Source: Ascaris suum (lineage: Eukaryota; Nematoda; Chromadorea; Rhabditida; Ascarididae). From it: a stretch of 64,000 nt of DNA. Below, piece after piece: positions 31,028 to 48,648 of the stretch. The notes under the pieces are model-generated. The model ran no database searches. It was not told where the DNA came from and saw only the letters and a program-made list of their open reading frames with translations. The position numbers and the translations under genes are program-made. The DNA is taken from NCBI GenBank assembly GCA_013433145.1, contig CM024176.1, positions 9,534,520 through 9,598,519 on the forward strand. Reading direction: 5' to 3'. The stretch's first letter is position 1. Each line of letters starts with the position of its first letter.

Positions 31028-34000
31028 CCCAAGTTCCCAGAGAGAAAACTAGATACGAAGAGCAATGACAAGTTATTAAAGGTAAATGTGGGATAAAAAA
31101 AAAGCAAGAAACTAGCGATTTATAAATCGAGTACGGCAAACAAATCTTTACGCATATAAGTCTATCTAGTTGTTAAGACATAAGTACTCTACAAGCTAGA
31201 TTATTTTATAAAATACAATTTTAATAATTACTCATCAAATAATTATCATACGTAAAATTACTCAACATAATGTGTAAAAATAATTATCATCAAAAGTCTA
31301 AATAAAATGTAGCGTTAAATAGTAGTGTAAACAAAAATCGGTGTATTAAAATATCATTAACAAAGGAAAAACTTTAAAATGAAACGATATTAGTAAAATA
31401 GACATGCTGATAACAATCATGGAAATTGTCGTTCAATCTAAACCGTGGAAATTAAAGATTTTTGCAAATATTTGATACATAAGAAGCGGAGAATCATGCA
31501 AAAAATTATACTAAAATATAACGATGAAGAATTATACAAATCGTGGAAATAATTAATAATAAAGAAGAGTAAAATTCGAAGTATATTCTACTCTATATTG
31601 AAGGGAACAATTGGAGTATGTTTAAAATGTAATTAGGAGACAAAGTATATCCAAAAATTCTAAGGGGAATAATTCGTATAGGCATTCGTATATGAAATAA
31701 TTGATAACGAACAATAGGTGCAACAATTTAAAAGTGTTTGAAATAACATCAGCAATGTTACCTTTGCGAAAAATTCAAATATCTCAGTGAGTAAAGCTGA
31801 AAGTTTTTATGCACAGAACTCACTTCATCTATTTAGTAAATATCGGTTGACAATGATCGGAAATCAACGATCACAGGGTATCCGGGGGAACGCTAAAGAA
31901 CATTACATTCATGCGTGATTATTTGCTAAACTCATAATATAATTTAAAAAAAGTAACGAAAGCGGAAGAGACAGAAGAAAAACAATTCACAATTGTGTAA
32001 TTTGTTGTTGAAACTAGAGGCAGAGAAGCATGCAGTAAAAAAAAATTGAAAGTGAAAACAATGAAGATATTTTCGAGATTTATAGGAAAGTGCTGCTGCT
32101 TCGGATATAATCAAGTTGATACGCATTATTTATTAAGTAGTCTTTTGCAGAACTGTACCATAAATAGATGTTCTAGTCCTTTTGTTTCTACATTATCTGC
32201 TCGGTTATATATACTTACCTATATATAAGATTAACAGCGAAAAACTTGCTCCTTCCTTCTCCTGAACAACTCGAGATCAGGTCACACTTAATACTTTGGA
32301 AGATGATTTTGATAATGTTTTCATATATTTGCAGTATAACACATAGTAATCTAAAATGTAGAAAATCTTCTTCTTATGCATTTCTTATTATTTAATAACA
32401 GTTGTCGTAATCTTCGATGGAGTGATATGGCGTTTAGCAAGTCGAGGTTTGAACGATACGAATTTCGATAAAACAGATTCAGAACAAATTCGAGGAATGA
32501 GCTGAATTTTCATTGATAGCCTTAAACTTTTTGATGTGATTGAATTTCAACCCACAAGTGTTACTGTTTTAAGTGTTCATTTTATGGGTTCATTGAGAGA
32601 GAATCATCGAAATGGAACTTGAAAATAATTGCATTCATCATCAATAAAGTGTTACTGATCTCGATGGTCATTCAATCGGTCCTTCTTCCATGGTGTGTTC
32701 TGTTTAGGCCGTTTATTGAATGCTGTCCATTTCTGGAATTCCTCCAGAAATATTTGCAGTCACATGTAATTCTTTTCAAATAAAACATAGAATGTGCTTA
32801 TCTCTTGCATTCGACGCATTTTTCGTGCTTCATATTTTTGTCGATCAGAGATCACTTCGCAGTTTTAGTAAATATTATTCTTGTTATTTCTGCTTTTTTG
32901 TTCTTTCTGCTTGATCGTCGTTCCACATTACTTGAAAATGTCGCCTGAAGTGAATGATTTTTTTTCCAAGAACATTCAAGATACCTTTACACCTGTCTAT
33001 TCAAATGTTTTCGTATAATTTCTGCAATCTTCGCTTAATTATTGCCTCATTCCTTGTAAAAGACGGCATTTGCAATGGCGGCTTGATTCGCTTTTTTGTC
33101 TGTCTCTCTTCATCATCTCTTCTGATCCTGATATCGAAGAAGGACTTGGCTGATGGATTTTCTTTTACTCTCTTTTCTGGAGTAATCCGCCTTTTGTTAC
33201 GTCGATGAGCAGGTTGTGCAGGAACCGTTTGCGCTCGTTAGAGGTATCTTTGCGGCATCCAAGCTGAGTGAACGACCGTTTTCTGTTCTTTTGTTTATAA
33301 ATTTGCACTTTCTGAGCGCATTACGGCACACTTGTAATTCTTCTCGTCTTTAGCTTGACTTTAGGAATCACTGAAGCTAGAACGGTGAAAACTGATAAAC
33401 TTAATCTATATCAGCACAGTTTAATCCCGCTTATCAATTTTTGCGCATGTCAATCAAATTCAAACGCAATTAAATGTATTTAAATTTTGCTATATTTTGA
33501 ACTGATCGAAGAGCATCAAACAAATGATCGAAGCAAAAAACGAGTCATTCACAAAAAAAAAAAAATTCGCAGGAGCGGTTGAATTAGTTGAAAAGAATAT
33601 TCCACTGTTGTGTACGTTTTATTATTTATTGGCAGGCTCTATGATACTTTATTACTCGACAAGAGAGAAAATAAAGAAGTTAGATGAAGTGAATTTCACT
33701 AAAATATTTTCTTGCGCGTTTTTTTTTTTTGGTGATGTTCTAAAGTGCTGTAGGTATTATTCGCTTTCACACTCATGTCCCATATGGAATTTTAACTGCC
33801 GTTTTTTTTTCTGGAATGTCCTCTTTTTTTTTATCCGTTAATGCCTAGTTGATTAATCCAAGAGTCGTATCATGCGAGCTGTTTGAGGCGCATTACCAAT
33901 GATCGAATTTTTCGAATGTAAAGCAAATGAAGTGAAAGTGTTGGATTTCAAAAATGAAATTGAGACGAAGTTCCACGTTCGTTGTGCGTTCATTTAAGCA

Positions 34001-34667
34001 GCATGCAGAAATGCGTCTCTTTATTTTCATGCTTAGTCGCAATTTTTTGCATATTTGCAAGTTTAAAAAAAAACAGATTGAATCTATTCTTCTAAGGCTT
34101 AATAATAATGATAATGCAAATTGTGCTAGGGGAGTATGTTTGCATCCAAAAAAAACACCTTGTCAATTTTTTTTATTGTTACATTATGTATGCAAAAAAA
34201 AAAACATTTCGAAACCAGCAAGTTTATTGGACGTATATGAGTCGACTTGTCATTCGTTCGCTTCTATCGTCAGGTGAAAGGGTGAGCCGAAGCGTACGTT
34301 GCTGGATCTTTCACGGTTGTTTATCTAGAATATTTTTTAATACTATCCAGCATCTAGCATGAATTTGTTTCTCATTTCTGGTTGAATGAGAAGTGCAGAA
34401 TAGTTTATCGTGAAGTCCGTTTAGAAGTCAAGGCTATGTAATCAGAGAAAGAAGAATTCCCTAAGTGGATTTCTCCCATTTTTTTGTACTCCTATTCTTT
34501 CTTATCATTCAATCGTCCTCTCATCAATTCCATGTTATAATTATTGCCATGTTTACAGCTATACTCGTTAACATTCCCCTGAATCGCAACTTCCCCTCCT
34601 ACCCCTCCTTTCTCTACAATGATTGTCATTTGCGTTCAGTTCAGCATCCAATTTCAGAAGTCTTTCA
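31028..34667. other. Very AT-rich non-coding stretch
   Basis: About 3.6 kb, strongly A-rich between 31.1 and 32.1 kb and T-rich after that. Open frames such as 32954-33208 and 33954-34277 are rich in F, L, S and K, as expected from the base composition, and lack a convincing pair of splice sites. I see no repeat array, RNA gene or mobile element here. Confidence 0.6.
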
Positions 34668-35055
34668 TTACTGCATGAGCCACATTCTTGTATCTAAATA
34701 TACAGTCTGTAAAATATTGTTAATGTCTCGTCCGCTTGATTCGATAGCCGTCCACTTCTTGCATACTGCCATAACTTTCTACAGCCTAATTGAGAATGTG
34801 ACGTCGTTTTGTGTGCATTTCATATTATATTACTACGAGCGTTATGTGAACATATCACTGTTATTGAATGACAGCTACCTGTCGAAACACCTCTCCATTC
34901 AATTCTGTATTAATGTCGAGGTGAAAAAACTTGGTCATTTTACGCTTACAAGTCCTCCCTCCTTTCTCGTTGAGTAAGCCTTCAGTTAATTTAGCATCTG
35001 CTCCTTTTGGTCCAAATTTGTTTTTCTCTGTTCCGCATATTGGCAAAGACCACAT
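34668..35055 (-). CDS. Possible small two-exon gene (71 aa)
   Basis: ATG at 35055 opens a hydrophilic 59-codon frame (containing NKFGPKGADAKLTEGLLNEK and KRKMTKFFHLDINTELNGEV) that ends exactly at a strong donor, CGACAG|GTAGCT (34879). After a 172-bp intron the acceptor ATATTTTACAG leads in phase 0 into a 12-codon terminal exon (34706-34668, TAA). The first exon is basic and has normal codon use. The opposite strand carries a 170-codon hydrophobic open frame (34465-34977, no ATG until about 34550) that competes with this model. Local G+C is raised over the whole block. No family recognised. Confidence 0.3.
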
Positions 35056-35731
35056 TTTAGAGAAATAATTAAAAAATTAACATCATAGTTTCTAGGAATA
35101 GTCTCATTTCAATGGCCTGCAAATATTGAGCTTTGCTCGTGGCTACTAGTTGCACCTGAAGTGCTGCACTTTTTGTTTATCCGATGATTCTTCCCCCCGC
35201 AATTCTAAAGTTCTCAATCCTTTTTAGTGCTCGTCAACGGAATGCTTCATTTTCCCCGTAGCTTATTTACCCTTCGACCATGACCACCTCCTTTCTATGT
35301 CTCGAATTTGCGCTTCCTTTTCTCCCGATTAGAGAGGAGAAGGGAAGCTGTAGCTTATATATGATTTCAACAAGCAAAATTCCTATTAATCGTTGATTCA
35401 TCGAGCGTTTTTTGCTATCATCGAATATGTTGATTTTATTTTTCGCAGAATTTAGGATATTCGTTTCGAAATATCTCCATTTTTTTTCAACATGTAGTGG
35501 AGAAATCGCTTTCGAGAATGGATTATTTGAGGAAGAGCTGAAAGGGTTTTTTTTTTTGAAATAAGAAATATGATTCGTTGTATGACAGTCTTCGTATTTC
35601 GTATCCTTTGAAATTCATTTGCTTTAAAATAAATGCCTTAAATCATTATACAGACAGGCCCAATGAGTAAAAGTCATCGTTGTTTACATTCGATTTCATT
35701 TTTTTTTAAAGAAATACAGAGAGAACTGGAA

Positions 35732-42202
<6,471 letters not shown>

Positions 42203-42247
42203 TCGGCGCTTGGATCATTTGAACTTTTCGATCACTTGAATTCTACA

Positions 42248-42253
42248 AATAAA
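42248..42253 (+). terminator. Poly(A) signal of SORD copy 1
   Basis: AATAAA, 46 bp after the TAA stop, followed by a T-rich stretch. This is the canonical position for nematode or other animal 3' end formation. Confidence 0.7.
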
Positions 42254-42621
42254 ATTTTAAATTTATCTCGGAAATCGAATGTCCGCAAACATATTTACCC
42301 TTTCGATATTACATGTCAACTCTGATAATGATATTGACACATACCGCGATTCTTTCATTTGGATACTGCGACCAGGTGGAAATCTTAGTTTGCAAACTCT
42401 TTAGGTATCGTAACCGTGTAAAATACCACCACAATTTGGGAAAGCAACTACATCAAATTAAAAGAAGGTGTAACTAGGTGAAATTCAATAACCAAAAATT
42501 ACTTCTGCTACTTTGCTACGTCACATGCAAATCTCCTGTAATTGAGCAACAGGACGAATTGCAGTAACAATTGCAATATGATGGAGGAGTAGGACTGTCG
42601 ATAGGATGGATTGCAATACTG

Positions 42622-42900
42622 TCAGTGGCAATAGCTCTTAAATGAATAGCAGTAGCGCTTCCTAGAGGCAAGAATACGAACAATATTTGCGAAGTGTGTG
42701 GTATTTTGAGAAAAAATTATTTGCAAACGGGACGAGCCGTTGCATGGATTGCAATGGAATGATTGACAGCAGTTGAGCGATTCGTAATTTCGGCATTCCG
42801 TTCTTGGTATTTTACGGTTACAAGTGGCACAACAGCTGTGACCATAAAAAGCACATTTTCTTGCCAAGAAATAGTGCTGTGAGTCTGAGTCCGTGTTTGC
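42622..42900 (-). CDS. Possible Cys-rich exon (PLAC-like end)
   Basis: A minus-strand frame of about 90 codons runs to a stop at 42622. Its first half holds nine Cys in two similar blocks (KCAFYGHSCCATC and LNCCQSFHCNPC). Upstream is an acceptor candidate, GGACTCAG, near 42882. The C-x7-CC-x2-C spacing recalls the end of PLAC modules in ADAMTS/papilin-type secreted proteins, but the similarity is short and from memory. The matching plus strand is rich in GGATTGCAAT repeats, which would encode Cys on the minus strand by chance. No partner exons were found. The LTR element starts just beyond. Confidence 0.2.
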   Translation of the reverse strand, partial: ANTDSDSQHYFLARKCAFYGHSCCATCNRKIPRTECRNYESLNCCQSFHCNPCNGSSRLQIIFSQNTTHFANIVRILASRKRYCYSFKSYCH

Positions 42901-43076
42901 AGAGATATGAGTTCATGTCTGCGCGCAGACGCGGTGCTCCGAGAAGCATTATGTATAGGAAAAGCATCAACGCTTTGGCGAATTGATGCCAGCGCTGACC
43001 AAATATTTCGTACCGGACAAAATTATTTTCCCAGTTTTGCCTACGCGTTATAATTTACTCATGTCTTCGAGCCATC

Positions 43077-43570
43077 TGTCGCTATTCGCGAAACGCGTCG
43101 TCGCGGCTCGTTGGAGCCATCGCACGGCAAACAAAGGCTAGCCGCCTCAGCAGCGCCAACGACTAGCGGAAATGGTGATGCGTCCAGGGGAAACAGCGAC
43201 GCAAAAACTAGACGTATCAACGGAAGCAAGATGACGTCGCATACATTAGAAGAAATTGAAGGCGGAGCGGGCCCGGCAGCGGAAGCTGCCCGAACCAAAA
43301 TCCGCCATTCGTGCTGTGCCGGCACGACCAGAGAAGACCCCTGGTCAAGAGTTCAGGTGAGCTCTTCGTTGCCATCCCCGTTCCAATCGCCTTCGTAATT
43401 TGTTTGTGTTGTTTCGGCCGATTCTCTGCTGATCACAATAATGTAAATTCTACTGATTTCTGTATTTCGCTTGTTTATCGCTGCAAATTCGGGCTGCTCG
43501 CCTCATCAAATTACTGAACGTAAGTCTTCAAATCTTACAGAGCGTCTCTTTTCTTTCTTGGTTCAGTACA
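43077..43570 (+). repeat. 5' LTR of BEL/Pao element
   Basis: Starts TGTCGCTATTCGCG and ends GGTTCAGTACA, and aligns along its length with 46378-46879. Many differences are transitions, with CpG in this copy and TpG or CpA in the other (for example AAACGCGTCGTCG here against AAACACATCATCG there). That is consistent with CpG decay of the 3' copy, or with two different parent copies. Confidence 0.88.
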
Positions 43571-43579
43571 TGGGGGCTC
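43571..43579 (+). other. Primer-binding site, tRNA-Pro type
   Basis: TGGGGGCTC directly follows the 5' LTR. This is the complement of the tRNA-Pro 3' end (established for elements primed by tRNA-Pro). The match stops after nine bases (AAGCC follows), so the site is partly decayed or specific to the host tRNA. Confidence 0.55.
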
Positions 43580-43605
43580 AAGCCAGAGCGTAACCGTGAG
43601 CAAAA

Positions 43606-44681
43606 ATGGCATCTGCTGCGTACGAAGCGTCCATCCGAGTAAAAGCTAACCTACTAAAGGCTGCTGCGAAAAGCACACGTCCTCCCAGTTTGCGTGAGCT
43701 CGCTGCAAAAGCTGACCCACAAGCAGCATTCAAGGTTCCTCTTTTGCAACTGGAGGCAGCAATTCGAAAACTTGAACGCCACATTTCTGATGTCGAGGCC
43801 GACCATAGCGCTTACCTAGAATACATAAAGCAGCTGAGAAAGCTAATGAAGCTTCTATCTATCAAACTCTCGCAGAAGCGCCAGATAGTTTTCTGATCGT
43901 AATCGCTGAAGCCCGACATGTACTTGATGTCCTTATCATTGCCAAGCTAAATCTTGAACTCCACATAGCCCGACCAATCTCGCCAAGTGGCAGCGTCCCT
44001 ACGGGAAACAGCACGCCTGTGCAGCAACCGCAGCACATACGCCTATGAACGCGATACAGCTGCCAAGGTTGCAAATTTCGAAACTGGATGGGCAGTACCG
44101 CAGATGGCCACAATTCTGGGCCACGTTTCTGCACACAGTTGACTCGCAACCACTCGCAGAAATTGAAAAGCTTTCTTATCTGCTGTCCTTTTTAGAAGCC
44201 AAAGCGCTAGAGACAGTAGGTGGATTCACAATCGCGCCTGAAAATTACGAAGCCGTTAAAACAACGCTCCAGCAACGATTTGGGAGATCCGAAGTGCTGT
44301 TGAAGTCACTGTACTCGGAAGTACATGACGCAGGACTTTGAGGAATGCGTTGCGAGCGTCGAACGCATTCTACGGCAACTGGAACAATTGGGAGAGAACA
44401 TTGACAATGAGCAAATCGAGCTTTGCATTGAAAAACGGCTAACGCGCTGGGCGCTGTTGGAAGTTGAACAAGCTAAAGAGGCCGATGCAGCCTGGAGCGT
44501 CTGCAAACTGAGGAGCAAACTTCAAGCAATTGTGCGCGTTCGGGAAAATATACGAACTGCGACCACAGAGAAACCGCCGTATGAGAATCGGCAAGTTCAA
44601 AAACAAAGAAGTTCGGGAGGCGCAAAGCGAGAAGAAAGCTTACACCTTACTTCTACGCTGCCCGCAGTAGCGAAACGATAG
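43606..44681 (+). pseudogene. gag remnant (DUF1759 core), frameshifted
   Basis: Gag begins at ATG 43606 with an Ala/Lys/Leu-rich helical region. It loses frame near 43835, resumes in another frame to about 44045, then again as 44045-44341. That last part carries the conserved DUF1759 pattern (LPRLQISKLDGQYRRWPQFW and KLSYLLSFLEAKA). A fourth frame, 44325-44681, continues the gag C-terminus. At least three frameshifts make it non-functional as it stands. The order and motifs fit BEL/Pao gag. Confidence 0.8.
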
Positions 44682-44689
44682 ACCGAGAG

Positions 44690-45670
44690 GAAGCGCAGAC
44701 AGCACGACTTTACCCGACAGGCATGTGCGTTTTGCAGTGAAGCACAGTGGACCGATATTTGCCCACAGATTGCCACTTTGAAGGAGCGGTTTGACCGCGC
44801 GGAAAATATGGCATTTGTTTCCAGTGCATCAGAGATGTACACAATCAAAACGATTGTAGATGAAATGTATCCTGCTACCATTACAAGCGCAAGGGACATC
44901 CAACGGCACTGTGCAAAACGTGGCACCGATCTCACCAGGGGAAAGAGGGGAACCCTCGCGGAGAGGCCCAAGCTCAGACGTTTCGAACCGTGACGGCTAT
45001 GCGACACCAGAACAGCAAGCGCAAGACAGAATGGTGTTACTCCTGTCTACCATTGTCGAGGTCAGGGGCGACGCAACACACACGAAAACGATCATAGTGT
45101 CCGTGCTATTCGACGTTGGGAGCGAAGCTCGTTTATCACGGAAGAAATAGTCCAGCAATTGGGCATCGAAGCAGCACGCAATGAACCGTTGATTGTTGAT
45201 GGATTTGGTGGGACGCACACTACGCACTGCACGTCTGCGCGCGTCAAATTGAAAATGAAGCGCACTAACGGACGGCTCTTCACCATGTTCGCGAACTCAG
45301 TACCGAAATTGGTCGGCGAAATTGCAGTCGCCAGCCTAAGAGGGAAAATAATACGGCAGACGAGTATCAGTCTACCGACGGTTATGGTCAAACCGCAGAT
45401 CCTTGTGGAGGCGAATTATTTCCACGAAATCTTCGGAGGAAGCGCCTCAACAAGGCTGCCGTCGGGATTCCATTTGGTACGCACCTCTCTAGGCGACATG
45501 ATCAGCGGACAAGGACGCCGTAAGCTGTACGACACCTCTTCAAAGACCAAACCTGCGAGCCGTTACTGCTGCAACATGGCCAATGTAAAGGACGAGCTGG
45601 AAAAGTTCTGGTCGCTGGAACTCGTAGGAGTTCGTGACCCCCTCTACAAACGGACGATGAATTCGCCATG
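44690..45670 (+). pseudogene. CCHC knuckle and protease remnant (DUF1758-like)
   Basis: The region 44715-44935 encodes, across an in-frame stop, two degraded CCHC-type knuckles (CFQCIRDVHNQNDC, then CYHYKRKGHPTALC, in which the second Cys is replaced). From about 45030 an aspartic protease-like segment follows: VSVLFDVGSE, where the active-site D-S/T-G is changed to D-V-G. A frameshift comes directly after it, then 45159-45671 with FHLVRTSLGDMISGQGR and ELEKFWSLELVGV, the protease-to-RT linker typical of Pao pol. Confidence 0.75.
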
Positions 45671-45955
45671 AAACGGTTCAGAGAAGAGTGGAAGCTAAGC
45701 ATAGTTGAAAACCTGCACAAGGGCGACGGAGGGAAAACAAAGGCGGTCAACGTCAGAATACCTAAAGGTCACGTGCTAAAGAGACCAGTGAATATGCTGT
45801 ACCCCCTCGAAGTATCGGTAGAAGAAAAGGAGACGCAATTGACACTAAAGAGCAAAGAATTCGTAAGATACCTGACAGACAAGAATCTGCAGGAAGAAGA
45901 AACGGAAGAAGAGGAAGAGAGCCGAACCGAGCGTAAAACCAACAGAACAACGTAA
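45671..45955 (+). pseudogene. pol fragment, linker fused to integrase tail
   Basis: The first about 18 codons (MKRFREEWKLSIVENL) fit the linker before reverse transcriptase. The following NVRIPKGHVLKRPVNMLYPL fits the extreme C-terminus of BEL/Pao pol (DUF5641-type tail). The roughly 1,000 residues normally between them (RT, RNase H, integrase core) are missing, so a large internal deletion lies near 45720-45740. The tail ends in an acidic Glu/Lys-rich run. Confidence 0.65.
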
Positions 45956-45973
45956 CCGCACGCGCTATCAACT

Positions 45974-46228
45974 GTGCTGGTAATACTAATCGCCACCTTC
46001 AAATTGGCAAGCAGCGCCCCAGCGAAACCACAATCTCATGTATGCACAAAATATAGGCACGGCTTGTACGTGAAGATGCCGGACAGACTAAATTGCAAGG
46101 AGGTCCGCGAGGAAATGCACAACTCCTCGCAAACTGTGGAAGTATTGGGCAGAGCGTTCTTTATGGCGAACGCCACCTTCTGTGCGAAGATAACGCGCAT
46201 CTTCCACGCAAAGTGCTTCCTTCGATAG
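45974..46228 (+). pseudogene. Envelope-like ORF remnant
   Basis: An 84-codon frame starts with a signal-peptide-like hydrophobic segment (MLVILIATFKLASSAPA) and continues with several Cys and N-glycosylation sites (NSS, NAT). It lies where env-like third ORFs sit in some nematode BEL/Pao elements (Tas/Cer7-type, established knowledge). It stops early and the remaining 150 bp to the 3' LTR hold other frames, so only a truncated remnant is present. Confidence 0.5.
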
Positions 46229-46377
46229 AGTTTGGCTGTTACGCGCGATGAAACAACGCTTTACAAAATGATTTCGTCACAATGCTGGGAAATGCGACGG
46301 TCACGAGAGCTCAGTGGCATCGGTCTCGAACCAACCGACCCGATGGATGTCCCCCGCAAATGTCAAGGCCGCGGGAG

Positions 46378-46879
46378 TGTTGCTATTCTCGAAACACATC
46401 ATCGCGGCTCGTTGGAGCCATAGCACAGCAAACAGAGGCTAGCCGCTCAGCAGCGCCAAGGACAAACTGAAACAGTGATGCATCCAGTGGAAACGACGAT
46501 GCAAAAACTAGACGTATTAATAGAAGTAAGATGACGTCGCGTACATTAGAAGAAATTGAAGGCGGAGCCAGGCCGGGCAACGGAGTTTGCCCGAATCAAA
46601 ACTCGCCATTAGTGCTGTGCTGAGTTGACCTGACAGGACCCCTGGTCAGGAGCCCAAGAGAGGTCTTTATTGCTGCCCCTGTTCCAATCGCCTTCGTAAT
46701 ACTTTTAATCCCGGCTGATTCTCTGTTATTGATAATATTGTAATTGCTATCAGTTCTTTATTTCGCGCTTGTTCTCCGCTACTGTTATCGTAAATCGGGC
46801 TGCGCCGCCTCAACGAACTACTGATCGTAAGTCTTAAACTCTCAAAGAGAAACATTTTCTTTTTTTTTTGTTCAGTACA
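46378..46879 (+). repeat. 3' LTR of BEL/Pao element
   Basis: Starts TGTTGCTATTCTCG after a purine-rich AAGGCCGCGGGAG, and ends TTCAGTACA. Similarity to the sequence after the 5' LTR seems to go on past the end (ACATAAGGGTCAAGG here, ACATGGGGGCTCAAGCC there), see findings. Confidence 0.85.
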
Positions 46880-48485
46880 TAAGGGTCAAGGAAAATCTTA
46901 CTGAAAACAATATGAGTGATGTGTTTTTAGACATTCTCGAACAGTCGGATAACAGAAGTCATATAATGTGAGCACGTAGGCGTGCAGAATTCTAAAATGA
47001 ACCGGAAGGAAGTAGTGAAAGCTTTTCGATAACGTTCAACATATCCATGCTACAAAATGTGAAAAAAATAGTTTAACAACTTCCGCTAATTTTTCACGGC
47101 AATTGGAATACTAACATCTTTCAATGATGATCAAGATAGCGGTCATGGAGATCACCTGCTGAAGAAAGAAATCTACCTCTTAGATTGAGGAAATGTTTGT
47201 ATGTGAAGTTGATGTGAACTATATAGCATTTTTTTAAAGAGGTATATTTAAGGGGTAAAATTTTGTTGAGTTGGCGAATGCATCAACGTTCTCGTACATA
47301 ATGTGGATGTTGTCTGTAGGCTTATGGAATACGTGGCATAATCTGATGTTGCTAGTAAAGAGACCGAAAATTACCGTATGCCTATACCGGCAACAAAATG
47401 GCACCAAATGATTCCTCAAGCCAGACCACTAAGGAGTGCGTATGGGACACAATAGCTATGCTAGGGTTTGCTTGGAAGGTTCCATTGAATGAAATTGCTC
47501 CGATCCATTCCAACAAAGCTCCACTTATACCACATTTTTCAGTAGCTTTTCGTGGCAAATTAAATCCAAGGTTTGAATTGATCAATGTCTAACCTAGAAA
47601 AGGAATAGGTTGGGACACTGTGGACTGACCAAGACCGAAACTGAAATATACTGGCTTAGAAGGCTACAAGCTGAAAGATTTGAATAAATGAGCGTGAGCA
47701 CGTGGTCACAATAGTTGATAGATCATCCCAACCTATTTGTCATGTTTGTCGCTTTTTTATGATGCAGGTTAACCATTGCCTTTTATGAAATACTCTAGAA
47801 AAATAAAGCAGCCGTTAGATGATGGAGGTCCTCTTCTCCATTTAAAGCTAGATTAATAGAGCACTGGTCGGATTTTTTTAAATTCTCAGTTATAGAGAAA
47901 CTATTAAATGCAATGTATAACTGGTGCTCCTTGCATAGCTGCACTCAGGCAACGTCTACCGATTAATAGAATGATATAAGAAGCTCTTGATCTTGATATA
48001 AGAATATTAATGTAAATCCTTGATGAGCGGAATGCAAATTTCAATAAAGATCGAAGTTTTGTGCATTGAAATTTTCTGATCACTATTATTTTTTGGCGTA
48101 ACTAACAATAAAATCAGAGATTTTTCACTTTATTTCGGTTGCTTTGTTCTTCATGTAGTGCTGCATTTAGCCATAGACCTACTTATTGTTTATTATGTAG
48201 TTGACCTTCTTTACTGCTAACTTCAATTCGAAATAAATGACAAATTTCCGGATTGCGTGTCCGATTGGCAAATTTCCGATAATTGCTGACGTATAGTTGA
48301 TTTTGATCATATTTAGATGCATTTTTCGAAATGCGCTCTTAACAAAAGTCTAGCGTAAATATGAAAAATCCTCATATTAATTAACGAATATGAACGTGCC
48401 CACCATTTGAGACGTTTGGCTTCTAGAAAGTGACGACACAGTAAAAAAACCACTCTAAAGTGGTTAACATTTTCTTGTTTTCCAG
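46880..48485. other. Non-coding stretch after the LTR element
   Basis: G+C falls back to background within about 100 bp. Open frames at 47382-47592 on both strands have no splice or family support. A short perfect hairpin, AACCACT-CTAA-AGTGGTT, lies at about 48450-48467. No gene seen. Confidence 0.55.
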
Positions 48486-48648
48486 GAATTATTTGTTTCT
48501 TCGAAGTGAGTTAAATTTAGTATCGCTTTTACTTGCACGTCTTGACTCTCACCTTCGTCCGCAACTGAGGGAAAATTTTACTATTCGAGGAGACACCGTC
48601 ATTAATTTCCTGTATTTCTGTGCTTCAAATAAGACATCGGTTTATTAA
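48486..48648 (+). CDS. Candidate terminal exon
   Basis: After the strong acceptor TTTTCTTGTTTTCCAG a frame entered in phase 2 runs 53 codons to TAA 48648. It reads like a helical protein segment (SELNLVSLLLARLDSHLRPQ). No upstream exon was found and no family is recognised. It may be part of an unfound gene between the two sorbitol dehydrogenase copies, or chance. Confidence 0.25.

Larger units (their letters stand above)
43077..46879 (+). mobile_element. Internally deleted BEL/Pao LTR retrotransposon
   Basis: Two related LTRs (TG...CA ends, 494 and 502 bp, roughly four-fifths identical by eye) flank 2.8 kb of internal DNA that is clearly more G+C-rich than the surroundings. In order it holds a primer-binding site matching tRNA-Pro for nine bases, gag with the DUF1759-type core, a CCHC knuckle region, a DUF1758-type aspartic protease remnant, a short pol C-terminal tail, and an envelope-like ORF with a signal peptide. 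Reverse transcriptase, RNase H and the integrase core are absent. Several frameshifts and stops interrupt what remains. No target-site duplication is visible (CCATC against TAAGG). The diverged LTRs point to an old, immobile copy. Confidence 0.88.

Noticed and set aside
33954..34277. 107-codon open frame
   Set aside because: Interrupted by A- and T-rich runs, composition as expected by chance, no ac­ceptor, and only a single donor-like site.
47382..47592. Minus frame faintly like a reverse transcriptase (KCGISGALLEWIG)
   Set aside because: The resemblance is a few residues long. No flanking RT motifs or catalytic YxDD could be found.
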